DNA of 64,000 bases from Moorella glycerini (GCF_009735625.1 NZ_CP046244.1:992001-1056000), one strand, 5' to 3'. Positions 1 to 9,582 are shown, counted from the stretch's first letter. Numbers and translations: made by a program. The notes: a model not told the origin generated them from the sequence alone.

Positions 1-1301
1 CGGATGAGGGGTCGGCCGTGGGTCACCGGCCCCTGGAGACGGGCAGCGGCCCGCAGCAGGGTGTGCATAAGCTTCGGCCTGGCCACCACCCCGTGGAGGG
101 CAAGGCGGTAGCCGCGGGAAAGGCCCTGCTTCCTGACGACCCGCTCCCGCAGCTTCAATACCAGCTCGGGGATGTTGATCTGCGCCGGGCAGACCTCAGC
201 GCAGCGCCGGCAGCCGATGCACAGGCTCTGGGGATCGGCGGCGTCTTCCAGTGAATTGAAGAAGGCTGTGAGGATACTGCCGATGCCACCGCTGTAAATA
301 TAACCGTAGACCTGGCCGCTGACCAGCTGGAAGACAGGGCAGACATTGGTGCAGGAGGCGCAGCGGATGCACTGCAGGGCTTCCTTGAAGACCGGGTCGG
401 CGGCCATGCGGGTGCGGCCATTGTCCAGAAGAACGACGTGTAACTCCTTAATCCCTTCGCCCTCACCCTTCCAGGCCGGGACCGGGCCGGTAATCATGGT
501 CACATAGCTGGTAATGGGCTGGGCTGTCCCGCTACGGGGCAGGGCCTCCAGGATGGGGACGATGTCTTTAATGCCGGGCACCAGCTTCTCGTAGCCGACA
601 ATGGCCACGTGCACCGGGGGAACGGTGGTGGCCAGGCGGGCGTTACCTTCATTGGTGCAGATGACGATGGTCCCCGTCTCGGCCACGGCAATGTTGGCGC
701 CGCTGATGCCCATACCGGCGGTCAGGAATTTTTTCCTTAATTCTCGCCGGGCGATGCGGACCATATTTTTAATATCCGGTTCCACCGGCTCATTCAGGTA
801 ACGGCTGAAGACCCGGGCCACCTCTTCCTTGGGCAGGTGGATGGCCGGCATGACCATGTGGGAGGGCCTTTCCCCGGGCATGAGCTGCAGGATCCACTCC
901 GCCAGGTCAGTCTCATGGGGGGTGATGCCCCGCTCCTGTAGGTACGCGTTGAGGTGGATCTCTTCCGAAGCAAAGGACTTGGACTTGACAATATCGGTAA
1001 CGCCATGTTCTCTAGCTACCTGGTAGATGTATTCCCTGGCGGCCGCTGCGTCCTTAGCACGGAATACCTTGCCGCCACGGGCCTCCACCGCCCGGGTGAA
1101 CTGCTCAGCCAGTTCCTCGTAACGGCTGGCGGCATCAGCCTTGATAGCGGCAATCCTCTGCCTTAAGGATTCAAAGTCCCGGCCGGCATAGACCTGCTCC
1201 CGGGAAACGATGTAAGCATCGGCAAAGCGCTCTAGTGCCCCGCGCAGGCTGGCATTGTCCAAAGCCCGGCGAATACGCTGTTTGAATTCTTTACCGGCCA
1301 T
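1..1301 (-). CDS. lutB: LutB-like iron-sulfur protein, partial at window start
   Basis: The reading frame enters from beyond base 1, so the C-terminus is missing; about 433 residues are visible. It belongs to the LutB/YkgF family of L-lactate oxidation proteins, which combine a LUD domain with a bacterial ferredoxin domain. Visible marks are the LUD-type segment with AETGTIV and, near residues 310-370, two cluster motifs CIRCASCTNVCP and CIGCRRCAEVCP. The ATG at 1301 lies inside the end of lutC (11-bp overlap), which indicates translational coupling. With glcF and glcD next door the likely role is electron transfer during lactate or glycolate oxidation in the cytoplasm. The family is secure; the physiological substrate is inferred. 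Confidence 0.88.
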   Translation of the reverse strand, partial: MAGKEFKQRIRRALDNASLRGALERFADAYIVSREQVYAGRDFESLRQRIAAIKADAASRYEELAEQFTRAVEARGGKVFRAKDAAAAREYIYQVAREHGVTDIVKSKSFASEEIHLNAYLQERGITPHETDLAEWILQLMPGERPSHMVMPAIHLPKEEVARVFSRYLNEPVEPDIKNMVRIARRELRKKFLTAGMGISGANIAVAETGTIVICTNEGNARLATTVPPVHVAIVGYEKLVPGIKDIVPILEALPRSGTAQPITSYVTMITGPVPAWKGEGEGIKELHVVLLDNGRTRMAADPVFKEALQCIRCASCTNVCPVFQLVSGQVYGYIYSGGIGSILTAFFNSLEDAADPQSLCIGCRRCAEVCPAQINIPELVLKLRERVVRKQGLSRGYRLALHGVVARPKLMHTLLRAAARLQGPVTHGRPLI

Positions 1302-1854
1302 GATGCCCACCCCCGTTATCGCCTATCAGGATAATCAGCAGCCGTTCCGGGCCGTGCACGCCGATGGTCAGGCTGCGTTCTATGTCGGCCGTGCGGCTGG
1401 GCCCCGTGACCAGGGTGAAATATCCCGGCCAGGAACCCCGCCCCAGGTAGGCGTCGATTACCTCGGTTAAATTGGCCCGGACCCGCTCCACCGGCAGCAG
1501 GGCCACGCAGTTGAGCGGCAGCATGGCCGCCAGGCGGGTTTTAAGATCGGTAGCGTCCATAGCCAGGGTGCCCGTCTCGGCAATGCCATAATCAAATTCC
1601 ACAATGCCGGTATCGGCCTGGCGGGCAAAACAGGCGCCGTCCTTCTCAATACTGAACCCCGCCTGGCCCAGGGCCTTTTCCACCCCTGCTGTCTGCACCA
1701 GGGGAGAATCTACCAGGGCCACCTTCAATCCCAGGGGGCGTAAAATTTCTACCAGTTTGGAAGCAACCTCTCCCGGTCCAGCTACCGGGATTACCCGGGC
1801 CCCCATCGCTTCGGCCTGGCTGGTGAAGGAGGCGATTAATTCCGCGTGGCGCAA
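1291..1854 (-). CDS. lutC: LutC-like LUD domain protein
   Basis: 187-residue LUD-domain protein of the LutC/YkgG family, a partner of LutB in lactate utilisation. The family signature is seen in FDYGIAETGTLAMDA and the C-terminal VTGPSRTADIERSLTIGVHGP motif, where the conserved GPSRTADIE stretch is intact. It is somewhat shorter than many LutC proteins (about 200-240 residues), the N-terminal part being compact. Its stop overlaps the start of lutB. It is the first gene of a lutC-lutB pair; the 190-bp gap to glcF holds a hairpin, so it may be transcribed separately from glcD-glcF or by read-through. Confidence 0.85.
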   Translation of the reverse strand: MRHAELIASFTSQAEAMGARVIPVAGPGEVASKLVEILRPLGLKVALVDSPLVQTAGVEKALGQAGFSIEKDGACFARQADTGIVEFDYGIAETGTLAMDATDLKTRLAAMLPLNCVALLPVERVRANLTEVIDAYLGRGSWPGYFTLVTGPSRTADIERSLTIGVHGPERLLIILIGDNGGGHHGR

Positions 1855-1914
1855 ATAGAAACCCTCCCGAAATAGAAGTCAGATGCAAGAAGTCAGAAGT
1901 CGGAATTTCCGTCA

Positions 1915-1935
1915 GAACTGGCTGGAAGCCAGTTC
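1915..1935. other. Hairpin between glcF and lutC
   Basis: Perfect 9-bp arms GAACTGGCT / AGCCAGTTC around a 3-base loop, followed on the plus strand by CTTTT. On the minus strand, along which the genes run, there is no U-tract, so it is at best a weak terminator or an RNA structure separating lutCB from glcDF. The surrounding 1855-2042 gap also repeats AGAAGTCAGA-like words; no gene is seen there. Confidence 0.4.
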
Positions 1936-2042
1936 CTTTTAACTTATCGCCGGAAAGTCCCAACTATAAGGACGGGATGATAGATGGTATTTTGGTACAA
2001 GCTATTGTTCAAGGATAGTCCTCATCATAGGTGGTTTCTGGT

Positions 2043-3338
2043 TTATCCAACCTCTGACATCCTGCTTCCGACCCCCGTTTTTTCGTAGGCCTGCTCCAGT
2101 ACCTGGACGACGTGAAGGACCCGTGGTGAAAGCCCCGCCTGGGCCAGGCCGTCTTCCAGCTGCATGCGGCAGGCCGGGCAACTGGTAACCACCGTATCTA
2201 CCCCGGTGGCCTTGATGGCCGCCACCTTGTGGGCCTGGACCTGCATGGACATATCGTAATTGGTCAGGCTGAAGGAACCGGCGTTGCCGCAGCAGCGGTC
2301 GGCATTTTTCATTTCCCGGAACTCCAGGCCGGGGATGGAGCGCAAAATCTGCCGCGGTTCTTTGCTGATGCCCTGGCCGCGCACCAGGTGACAGGGGTCA
2401 TGGTAGGTTACCTTGAGGGGCAGGCCGGCGGCAGGCCGGCGGTAATCAAGCTGCACCAGCAGTTCGTTGATATCCCGGGCCCTGGCGGCCATGACCCGGG
2501 CCGCCGCCCCCTGGGGGCTGTGCTCAAGGAGTTGCGGGTAAAAATGCTTCCAGGCCTCGCCGCAGGTGGCGCAGGCCACCACCAGGTAGTCAAAGTTATA
2601 GCGCTGGAAAATCTGCAGGTTGGAGGCTGCCATTTCCCGGGCCGTCGGGACGTCGCCGTGTACCAGGGTCGGGATACCGCAGCAATGCTGGTCCCGGGGA
2701 ATTATGACCTCCACATCGTTGGCCAGCAGGACGTTGACCACCGCCCGGCCGGTATCGGTGTAGATATAATTCTCCAGGCAACCGGTAAAAAAGGCCGCCC
2801 GGGCCCTGGCTTTAACCGGCTGCATCACTTCCGGGAACTCTTCCCTCAGGGTCTTCCTGGCCAGGGGCGGTAACACCCGCCGCAGTTCCAGCCCGATGGG
2901 GAAGCGGGGGTTACAGCGCTGGATTTCAGGCCGGTAACGCAGGGCCAGGGACTGGAAACGGCGGCCGGTTTTGAGGGCCGTGTCAAAGAGCCAGGGGCGC
3001 TTCAAGCCCTGGAAGATTACTTTTTTTACCCAGGGCAGGCCCTTTTCCCGCACCATGGCCGCCCGGGCGGCCAGGACTACCATATCGACCCGGACGCCGC
3101 TGGGGCAATTGGCCACGCAGGCCATGCAGGTAAGACAAAAAAGCAACTTCCCGGCCAGGGAGTGGGTGGCCGGTAGCTCTCCCTTGAGGTAGGCGTAGGC
3201 CAGCTGGACCTTGCCCCGGGCTACCGCCGCCTCCCGCAGGGTTTCTTTATATAAAGGGCAAACCGCCTGGCAGTTGCCGCATTTCATGCATTTAGCCATT
3301 TCCTCTTCTACCAGGGCCAGGTCATCGAAAGGATTCAC
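2043..3338 (-). CDS. glcF: Glycolate/lactate oxidase iron-sulfur subunit (GlcF family)
   Basis: 431 residues with two [4Fe-4S] motifs near the N-terminus (CMKCGNCQAVCPLY at about 18-31 and CLTCMACVANCP at about 68-79) followed by two CCG domains, with CCGIPTL at about 242 and CCGNAGSF at about 350. That is the full domain order and length of GlcF/LldF-type subunits, which pass electrons from the flavoprotein GlcD. The gene lies 6 bp downstream of glcD on the same strand, so the two form an operon. In acetogens such pairs serve as lactate or glycolate dehydrogenases; which 2-hydroxyacid is used cannot be read from sequence. Confidence 0.9.
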   Translation of the reverse strand: MNPFDDLALVEEEMAKCMKCGNCQAVCPLYKETLREAAVARGKVQLAYAYLKGELPATHSLAGKLLFCLTCMACVANCPSGVRVDMVVLAARAAMVREKGLPWVKKVIFQGLKRPWLFDTALKTGRRFQSLALRYRPEIQRCNPRFPIGLELRRVLPPLARKTLREEFPEVMQPVKARARAAFFTGCLENYIYTDTGRAVVNVLLANDVEVIIPRDQHCCGIPTLVHGDVPTAREMAASNLQIFQRYNFDYLVVACATCGEAWKHFYPQLLEHSPQGAAARVMAARARDINELLVQLDYRRPAAGLPLKVTYHDPCHLVRGQGISKEPRQILRSIPGLEFREMKNADRCCGNAGSFSLTNYDMSMQVQAHKVAAIKATGVDTVVTSCPACRMQLEDGLAQAGLSPRVLHVVQVLEQAYEKTGVGSRMSEVG

Positions 3339-3344
3339 GGCAAA

Positions 3345-4742
3345 TCACTCCTTTACCGGCAGGGGGCCTACCAGCTTCCCCGGGTTTAAGATCCCCAGGG
3401 GGTCCAGGGCCTGCTTGAGCCGCTGCATGACGGCAACGCCACTGGCGCCAAATTCCAGTTCCATATATTTCTGTTTGGCGAGGCCAATGCCGTGCTCGCC
3501 GCTTAAAGTTCCGCCCAGGGCAATGGCCGTATGGAAAATCTCATCTACCGCCCGGTGTACCCGCTCCATTTCTTCCTGGTCGCGCTCATCACAGGTAATG
3601 GTCGGGTGCAGGTTGCCGTCACCGGCGTGGCCGTAAGTAGCAATAGACACATTATACTTCCGGGCAATTCTCTCCAGGGCCAGGAGCATCTCCGGTATTT
3701 TACTGCGGGGTACGGTGGCGTCTTCCAGAACGGTGGTCGGCCGCAGCCGGGCACAGGCCGGCAGGGCCGCCCGGCGGGCCGTCCACAGGTTTTCCCGCTC
3801 GGCATCGTCCCGGGCCACCCGTACCTGGCCGCCGTTTTCCCGGCAGACGCGCTCCACGATAGCTGCCTCTTTTTCCACCACCGCCGGGATGCCGTCCACC
3901 TCCAGCAAGAGCACCGCCGCCGCCTCTACCGGCAGGCCGGCATGGCAGTAGGCTTCCACGGTGCGAATGGTGACATTGTCCATGATCTCCATAGTAGCTG
4001 GAATTACTTTATTGGCAATAATCCCGGTGATGGTCCTGGCGGCCCCTTCCAGCCGGTCAAAAACGGCCAGCATGCTCCGCCGCGCCTCCGGGGCGGGGGT
4101 CAACCGCACGGTAATGGCGGTCATTATCCCCAGGGTTCCCTCGCTGCCGCAGAAGAGCTTGACCAGGTCATAACCGCTGACGTTTTTCACCGTCTTACCG
4201 CCGCAGTGAAAGACAGTGCCGTCGGCCAGGACAACCTCCAGGCCCATGACGTAGTCTTTAGTAACACCGTACTTCAGGCCCCGTAACCCCCCGGAGGATT
4301 CCGCTACGCTACCCCCCATGGTGGCCGTTGCCACGCTGCCGGGATCTGGTGGATAAATTAACCCGTAGGGTGCCACAGCATCATTGAGTTCCTGGATCAC
4401 CACTCCCGGCTGGACGGTGGCTGTCAGGTTTTCAATATCCAGTTCCAGGATGTTATTCATTTCCACAAAGGAGATTACCAGGCCATCTTCCCGGGGAATG
4501 ACGCCACCACTCAGATTGGTACCGGACCCCCGGGGATAGACCGGTACGCGGTAGGCCGTAGCCAGCTTCATGATGCCGGCGACTTCTTCCGTCGACCGTG
4601 GCAAGGCCACGGCCAGGGGCAGGTGCTTGGGCTGGGCCGCTGCGGCGTCAAAGGCGTAGCACCAGCGGTCTTCCGTTCCGGTCAGCAGCCGTTCCGGTCC
4701 CAGAACGGCCTGCAATTCCTTTAAAAAATCTCCCCCTGCCAA
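3345..4742 (-). CDS. glcD: FAD-linked 2-hydroxyacid dehydrogenase (GlcD family)
   Basis: FAD_binding_4 flavoprotein of the GlcD / D-lactate dehydrogenase family. The PRGSGTNLSGG segment, DPGSVATATMGGS and the C-terminal GEHGIGLAKQKY motif are the family's FAD- and substrate-binding landmarks. The TTG start chosen at 4742 has a GGGGGGA ribosome site seven bases upstream and gives the usual beginning GGDFLKELQAVLG; the frame is open to 4799, so a longer form is possible but less likely. The gene is followed directly by glcF. A sigma-A type promoter and a dyad sit just upstream. It oxidises a 2-hydroxyacid (lactate or glycolate) with electrons passing to GlcF. Confidence 0.9.
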   Translation of the reverse strand: MAGGDFLKELQAVLGPERLLTGTEDRWCYAFDAAAAQPKHLPLAVALPRSTEEVAGIMKLATAYRVPVYPRGSGTNLSGGVIPREDGLVISFVEMNNILELDIENLTATVQPGVVIQELNDAVAPYGLIYPPDPGSVATATMGGSVAESSGGLRGLKYGVTKDYVMGLEVVLADGTVFHCGGKTVKNVSGYDLVKLFCGSEGTLGIMTAITVRLTPAPEARRSMLAVFDRLEGAARTITGIIANKVIPATMEIMDNVTIRTVEAYCHAGLPVEAAAVLLLEVDGIPAVVEKEAAIVERVCRENGGQVRVARDDAERENLWTARRAALPACARLRPTTVLEDATVPRSKIPEMLLALERIARKYNVSIATYGHAGDGNLHPTITCDERDQEEMERVHRAVDEIFHTAIALGGTLSGEHGIGLAKQKYMELEFGASGVAVMQRLKQALDPLGILNPGKLVGPLPVKE

Positions 4743-4794
4743 GGTAATCCCCCCCAAAAAGGATCGCAATGGTCTGGTAATTTTGTCTGGCCTG

Positions 4795-4807
4795 ACCACC
4801 TGGTGGT
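4795..4807. promoter_or_regulatory. Operator-like dyad at the glcD transcription start
   Basis: ACCACC-T-GGTGGT is a perfect 13-bp dyad placed just downstream of the -10 box of the glcD promoter, where a repressor would overlap +1. Nearby TGGTC/GACCA words recall sites of the FadR/LldR branch of GntR regulators, but no regulator gene is adjacent, so assignment is inference. Confidence 0.45.
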
Positions 4808-4810
4808 TCT

Positions 4811-4838
4811 ATTATAGCACTTTTTTGCGGCAATTCAA
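4811..4838 (-). promoter_or_regulatory. Sigma-A type promoter of glcD-glcF
   Basis: Read on the minus strand: -35 TTGAAT, 16-bp spacer, -10 TATAAT, ending about 70 bases upstream of the preferred glcD start. It follows directly on the purA terminator and is the only good promoter in this gap. Confidence 0.6.
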
Positions 4839-4852
4839 TAAGTATTTTACCA

Positions 4853-4880
4853 CAAAAAAACTGGCCTGGCAGGCCAGTTT
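4853..4880 (-). terminator. Intrinsic terminator of purA
   Basis: Minus-strand hairpin with arms CTGGCCTG / CAGGCCAG (extended by A-T pairs) followed by seven T residues. It lies about 70 bases after the purA stop. Confidence 0.85.
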
Positions 4881-4949
4881 ATAGAACAACTCCACCCATC
4901 CCTGTTTCGGGTGCAAATAGAGCAGCTCGGCACGTCGTTGCAGGCAAGG

Positions 4950-6233
4950 CTAGAAAACATCTTCCACCACAATGGTCTGGTCCCGGCGCGGGCCGACGGC
5001 AATGAGATGAACGGGCACGCCGGCCAGTTCTTCCAGCCGCCGGATGTAGCTGTGGCAGGCGGCCGGCAAATCTGCCAGGGTCCTGGCCTTAGTGATGTCT
5101 TCCTGCCAGCCGGGGACTTCTTCGTAAACAGGCTCACACTGCTGCAGGACCTTCAGGCTGGCGGGGAAATCACGGATTATCTCGCCGCCGTAACGGTAGC
5201 CGATACAAATGCGCAAGGGGTCAATTCCCGTCAGGACGTCCAGCTTGGTCAGGGCGATGCCTGTCAGGCCGTTGACCCCGGCGGCATGGCGCAAGATGAC
5301 CGTATCCAGCCAGCCGCAGCGGCGCGGCCGCCCGGTGGTGGTGCCATACTCCCTTCCCTGCTCCCTTAAAGTATCGCCAATACTCCCCGTTACTTCGGCC
5401 GGGAAGGGACCAGCTCCCACCCGGGTGGTATAGGCCTTGGCCACCCCCAGGACCTTAGTGATCTTCGTCGGGCCGACACCGGCACCAATGCAGGCCCCCC
5501 CGGCCGTCGGGTAGGAAGAAGTAACAAAGGGATAAGTCCCCTGGTCCAGGTCCAGGAGGGTCCCCTGGGCACCTTCAAAGAGGACCCTGCGACCGTCCTT
5601 TAAAGCCTCGTTAACCAGGCGGACGGTATCGGCAATGAGGGGCCGCAGGCGCCTGGCATAGCCGGCATATTCGTCCAGGATGGCCTCCAGTTCGTAGCCC
5701 GGCCGGTCGTAAATTTTAGCCAGCACCTCGTTGACTGCCGCCAGGTTACGGGCCAGCTTCCCGCGGAATTCCTCCCCGTCCAGGAGATCCCCTACCCGGA
5801 TGCCCGTCCGGGCCGTTTTATCCACATAGGCCGGGCCAATACCCCGTTTGGTGGTGCCAATCTGGGCTTCGCCCCGGCGCTCTTCCTCGGCAGCATCCAG
5901 GCCCTTATGGTAAGGTAAAATGAGGTGGGCCCGGTCGCTGATCCGCAAACTTGAGGTATCTATACCCCGTTCCGCCAGGCCGTCCAGTTCTTGCACCAGG
6001 ACGGCCGGGTCGACCACTACACCATTGCCGATCAGGCAGAGCTTGCCGGGGTAGAGGATACCGGAAGGTACCAGGTGCAGTTTGAACTCCTGTTCCCCGA
6101 CCATGACCGTATGGCCGGCGTTGCTCCCTCCCTGATAGCGAACCACCACTTCAGCCTTTTCCGCCAGGTAATCGGTAATTTTGCCCTTGCCCTCGTCGCC
6201 CCACTGGGCTCCCACCAGGACTACCGCTGCCAT
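4950..6233 (-). CDS. purA: Adenylosuccinate synthetase
   Basis: 427 residues, the normal length for PurA, which makes adenylosuccinate from IMP, aspartate and GTP in AMP synthesis. The N-terminal [12 protein letters not shown] loop, the GNGVVVDP segment, the [15 protein letters not shown] stretch and the [11 protein letters not shown] motif are all present. The frame is open 22 codons further upstream, but the ATG at 6233 is preceded by AAAGGCGGT at good spacing and gives the universal [18 protein letters not shown] beginning. It is followed by its own terminator, so it ends a transcription unit that may begin with the FAD gene upstream. Confidence 0.97.
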   Translation of the reverse strand: MAAVVLVGAQWGDEGKGKITDYLAEKAEVVVRYQGGSNAGHTVMVGEQEFKLHLVPSGILYPGKLCLIGNGVVVDPAVLVQELDGLAERGIDTSSLRISDRAHLILPYHKGLDAAEEERRGEAQIGTTKRGIGPAYVDKTARTGIRVGDLLDGEEFRGKLARNLAAVNEVLAKIYDRPGYELEAILDEYAGYARRLRPLIADTVRLVNEALKDGRRVLFEGAQGTLLDLDQGTYPFVTSSYPTAGGACIGAGVGPTKITKVLGVAKAYTTRVGAGPFPAEVTGSIGDTLREQGREYGTTTGRPRRCGWLDTVILRHAAGVNGLTGIALTKLDVLTGIDPLRICIGYRYGGEIIRDFPASLKVLQQCEPVYEEVPGWQEDITKARTLADLPAACHSYIRRLEELAGVPVHLIAVGPRRDQTIVVEDVF

Positions 6234-6316
6234 GCAAGCACCGCCTTTCAATGTTATTTGTTTTCCCAATCCTCGCCCGGGTGCGGGAGCCGGGCGCAAG
6301 CCACGGCCACTCCCGG

Positions 6317-7705
6317 TTAAGCGCCGGTCATAATAGCCCGCGCGGCAATAACGCCGGCCGCCGAAGCCTGGGCCAGGCCGCGGGTAACGCCGGCGCCGTC
6401 ACCGGCAGCGTACAAGCCGCGGATATTTGTTTCCAGTTCCCGGCTTAAACTTAACCGGGAAGAGTAAAATTTAACCTCCACGCCGTAAAGCAGGGTATGC
6501 CGGGAGTAAACCCCCGGCGCGATCTTATCCATGGCCGCCAGCATCTCTACAATGGCCGTCAGGTGGCGATAGGGAAATACCAGGGACAGGTCCCCTGGCG
6601 TCGCCTCGGTCAGGGTCGGTGTCACCAGGCCCTTTTCCAGGCGGTCAGCTGTGGTCCGCCGCCCCGACAGGAGATCTCCCAGGCGCTGGACCAGGACACC
6701 GCCCCCCAGGAGATTGGCCAGCCGGGCTACATAACGGCCGTAGGCAATGGGTTCCTTGAAAGGCTCGGTAAAGGTCTTGCTGACCAGCAGCGCAAAGTTG
6801 GTATTGTTAGTCTTTTTGTCAGCATAGGAATGGCCATTCACCGTCACCAGACCCTCGTTATTTTCCAGCACTACTTCCCCATAGGGGTTCATGCAGAAGG
6901 TCCGCACCCGGTCGTCAAATTTCCGCGAGTAGAAGATAAATTTGGATTCGTAAATGACACTGGTCAGGTGCTCCATGACGGCCGCCGGCACTTCCACCCG
7001 CACGCCGATGTCCACGGGGTTGACGGCCAGCTTCAGGTTCAAGCCGGCAGCCACCCGGCGCAGCCAGTCGGCGCCTTCCCGGCCCGGGGCCAGGACCACA
7101 TAACGGGCGCCGATCTCTTCCCCCTGCCGGGTAACCACCCCGCTAACCCGGTTATCGTCCACCAGGATTTCCTCCACCGGCGTATCCGTGCGCACCTCTA
7201 CGCCGTGCTCCTCCAGGTAATCCTTCATGGCCTGGAGGATCTCCTGGGTACGCCCGGTACCCAGGTGGCGGATGGGAGCCGGGATCAACTTTAAATCTGC
7301 CAGGATGGCCTGGCGCTGGATATCCATAATCCGCTCATCCTCGAGACTGCCGTAGACCTTTTCCGGCGCCCCGAAATGGCGGTAAACGCCATCGACATAA
7401 TCGATTAAGGCCGTGACATCCCGCTCCGGTATATATTCACTCAGCCAGCCGCCCACTTCCGGCGACAGGGTTAACTTGCCGTCACTGAAGGCCCCGGCTC
7501 CTCCCCAGCCGGATACTACCGAGCAGGGGTTGCAGTGCAGGCAGCTGGAACGCGTCTCCTTGGACGGGCACACCCGCCGTTTTAAGCCGTGGCCCTTTTC
7601 CAGGATCAGCACTTTGAGCCCGCTTCTCTGCCGCACCAGCTCCAGGGCGGTGAAGATCCCCGCCGGGCCGGCGCCAACGATGACCACCTCATATTTTCCA
7701 GCCAT
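6317..7705 (-). CDS. FAD-dependent dehydrogenase (COG2509-type)
   Basis: 462-residue flavoprotein with an N-terminal Rossmann dinucleotide-binding motif [14 protein letters not shown] (about 9-23), the family-specific segments [21 protein letters not shown] and a C-terminal [22 protein letters not shown] that completes the FAD site. A cysteine-containing stretch ([13 protein letters not shown], about 53-66) precedes the [10 protein letters not shown] motif, as in other members of this family of uncharacterised FAD oxidoreductases. No substrate can be assigned. It precedes purA with an 83-bp gap on the same strand. Confidence 0.8.
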   Translation of the reverse strand: MAGKYEVVIVGAGPAGIFTALELVRQRSGLKVLILEKGHGLKRRVCPSKETRSSCLHCNPCSVVSGWGGAGAFSDGKLTLSPEVGGWLSEYIPERDVTALIDYVDGVYRHFGAPEKVYGSLEDERIMDIQRQAILADLKLIPAPIRHLGTGRTQEILQAMKDYLEEHGVEVRTDTPVEEILVDDNRVSGVVTRQGEEIGARYVVLAPGREGADWLRRVAAGLNLKLAVNPVDIGVRVEVPAAVMEHLTSVIYESKFIFYSRKFDDRVRTFCMNPYGEVVLENNEGLVTVNGHSYADKKTNNTNFALLVSKTFTEPFKEPIAYGRYVARLANLLGGGVLVQRLGDLLSGRRTTADRLEKGLVTPTLTEATPGDLSLVFPYRHLTAIVEMLAAMDKIAPGVYSRHTLLYGVEVKFYSSRLSLSRELETNIRGLYAAGDGAGVTRGLAQASAAGVIAARAIMTGA

Positions 7706-7876
7706 CCGTCTCCCCTCCTCAACCTGTTTGCGGGCAAAAAAATAGCCCCTTCACCGGGATTAGCCAGAACAACATTATAATTTTACCAGACCCTTTGCGG
7801 GGCGTCAAGAAAAACCACCCGCCTGTGTCACCGGACTGTGATATTGTCACCCTGTAAGCGGACTGAGAAAATGATT

Positions 7877-8011
7877 TTAGGGCTCATCATCTCGCCCGGG
7901 AAAGAGGCTGGTTAACAGGTTAATTACGCCAATAAAAAGGAGGATTATCCCAAACATGGTCGGTAGGGCGATGGCCATCAATTGTAAAGCCTGGGATACA
8001 GCATGATCCAT
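7877..8011 (-). CDS. 44-residue single-span membrane protein at the end of the decarboxylase operon
   Basis: A small frame with an ATG at 8011, a GGAGG site nine bases upstream and only 14 bp after the mmdB stop. The product is MDHAVSQALQLMAIALPTMF... with one hydrophobic span of about 22 residues and a charged tail PGRDDEP. Position and topology suggest an accessory small subunit of the Na+-pumping decarboxylase; Veillonella-type methylmalonyl-CoA decarboxylase has a small extra subunit (epsilon), and OadG-type subunits start with such a span. I cannot show homology to either. It is easily missed by gene callers because of its length. Confidence 0.65.
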   Translation of the reverse strand: MDHAVSQALQLMAIALPTMFGIILLFIGVINLLTSLFPGRDDEP

Positions 8012-8025
8012 CTCTACTGGCCTCC

Positions 8026-9129
8026 TTAATGCACCAGCGCCAGGACCAGGCCGCCGGCAATAATGGACCCGATCTGGCCGGAGACATTAGCCCCAATGGC
8101 ATGCATGATGAGGAAGTTGTTAGGATCTTCTTTTAAGGCCATCTTGGCTACCACCCGCGCCGACATGGGGAAGGCGGAGATGCCAGCCGCACCGATAACC
8201 GGGTTGAGCTTTTCCTTCAGGAAGAGGTTCAAAAGCTTGCAGAAGAGGACGCCGCCGGCGGTGTCAAAGACAAAAGCCACCAGCCCCATGGACATAACCA
8301 TCAAGGTCTGCCAGTTTAAGAAGGCGCTGGCTTCCATGGTGGAACCGATGGTGATGCCCAGAAGCAGGGTGACAAGGTTGCCCAGTTCTTCCTGGGCCGC
8401 CCTGGAGAGCTTATCCACCACACCGCACTCCCGCAAGAGGTTGCCGAACATCAGGGAGCCGATGAGGGCGACGCTGATGGGGGCGATAATGCCGGCGACG
8501 ACGGTCACGACGATGGGGAAGAGGATACGTACCAGCCGCGATACCGGTTTCCCTTCCCGGTAGGGCATGCGGATCATGCGCTCTTTTTTGGTAGTCAGGG
8601 CTTTGATGACCGGCGGCTGGATAATGGGTACCAGGGACATGTAGGAGTAGGCGGCTACAGATAAGGGGCCCAGGAGGTGCTGGGCGAACTTGGTGGCCAC
8701 GTAGATAGTGGTGGGGCCATCGGCAGCGCCGATGATGCCGATGGAGGCGGCTTCCTTGATGTTGAACCCCAGGGCCGCGGCGGCGACGATGGTGGCGAAG
8801 ATGCCGAACTGGGCGGCAGCGCCGAAGACCATCATCAGGGGGTTGCGCAAGAGGGGTACGAAGTCACACATGGCGCCCACGGCGACAAAGATCAGCACCG
8901 GGAAGAGTTCATTTAAAATCCCGGCATGGAGCAAGACGGTTAAAAAACCTTCTTCGCCCACGGCCGAAGAGAAGGGGATATTGGCCAGGATGGCGCCGAA
9001 GCCGATGGGGAGAAGGAGCAGGGGCTCATAATCTTTAGCAATGGCCAGGTAAATCAGGAGACCGCCGATGGCAAACATGATGACGTCCTGCGGGGTTAAG
9101 CTAGTTATACCAATGAGTAGATCTTGCAT
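8026..9129 (-). CDS. mmdB: Na+-pumping acyl-CoA/oxaloacetate decarboxylase beta subunit
   Basis: 367-residue polytopic membrane protein of the OadB/MmdB/GcdB family, the carboxybiotin decarboxylase that couples decarboxylation to Na+ export. The conserved GIIGAADGPTTIYVATKFA stretch (about 133-151, with the DGPT of the ion path) and the SAFPMSARVVAKMA and GANVSGQIGSIIAGG segments are intact, and at least eight hydrophobic spans can be counted. It lies between the biotin carrier gene and the 44-residue gene. MmdA, MmdD and MmdC homologues upstream make a complete pump. Confidence 0.93.
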   Translation of the reverse strand: MQDLLIGITSLTPQDVIMFAIGGLLIYLAIAKDYEPLLLLPIGFGAILANIPFSSAVGEEGFLTVLLHAGILNELFPVLIFVAVGAMCDFVPLLRNPLMMVFGAAAQFGIFATIVAAAALGFNIKEAASIGIIGAADGPTTIYVATKFAQHLLGPLSVAAYSYMSLVPIIQPPVIKALTTKKERMIRMPYREGKPVSRLVRILFPIVVTVVAGIIAPISVALIGSLMFGNLLRECGVVDKLSRAAQEELGNLVTLLLGITIGSTMEASAFLNWQTLMVMSMGLVAFVFDTAGGVLFCKLLNLFLKEKLNPVIGAAGISAFPMSARVVAKMALKEDPNNFLIMHAIGANVSGQIGSIIAGGLVLALVH

Positions 9130-9189
9130 AATGAAACCCCTTTGTTAAAATTTTAAGCTAAACCATTTATGGTTAAAGCTTTAAGTAGC

Positions 9190-9582
9190 CTAAATTATAG
9201 CAACCAATGGTTCGCCAACGTTAACACTGGCACCCTCGCTGACATAAATTTCCTTCACTGTACCGGCACCCGGGGCTACAATCTCATTTTCCATCTTCAT
9301 GGCTTCCAGAACTATGAGAACATCCCCCTGCTTTACCGGAGTCCCCATCTTAACTTTAACAGCTACCACCTTCCCGGGCATGGGCGCGGTAATGGTATTG
9401 GCGCCTGCCGGCCCTTGCGCCGGTGGGGGTGTTACCGGAGTTGGAGCTACCGGGGATGCCGGTGGCGATGATAGAGCAGGTGCTAGTACTGCTATAACAC
9501 CGGGGATACCGGTCCCACTGCTTTTTTCTTCTACAGTTACTTCATAGCGCTGGCCGTTAACATGAATAATATAGGTTTTCAT
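9190..9582 (-). CDS. mmdC: Biotin carboxyl carrier subunit of the decarboxylase
   Basis: 130 residues: a beta-rich start (MKTYIIHVNGQRYEVTVEE), a Pro/Ala linker (about 37-65) and a biotinyl domain whose lysine lies in VLEAMKMENEI (about 97-107). The linker allows the biotin arm to shuttle between the MmdA carboxyltransferase and the membrane MmdB. The start at 9582 overlaps the mmdD stop in an ATGA arrangement and has GGAGG upstream; the ATG five codons earlier sits on that GGAGG and is rejected. Confidence 0.93.
   Translation of the reverse strand: MKTYIIHVNGQRYEVTVEEKSSGTGIPGVIAVLAPALSSPPASPVAPTPVTPPPAQGPAGANTITAPMPGKVVAVKVKMGTPVKQGDVLIVLEAMKMENEIVAPGAGTVKEIYVSEGASVNVGEPLVAII

Noticed and set aside
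6234-6299. 22-codon N-terminal extension of PurA
   Set aside because: PurA starts at a conserved [15 protein letters not shown]-type beginning with its own ribosome site.
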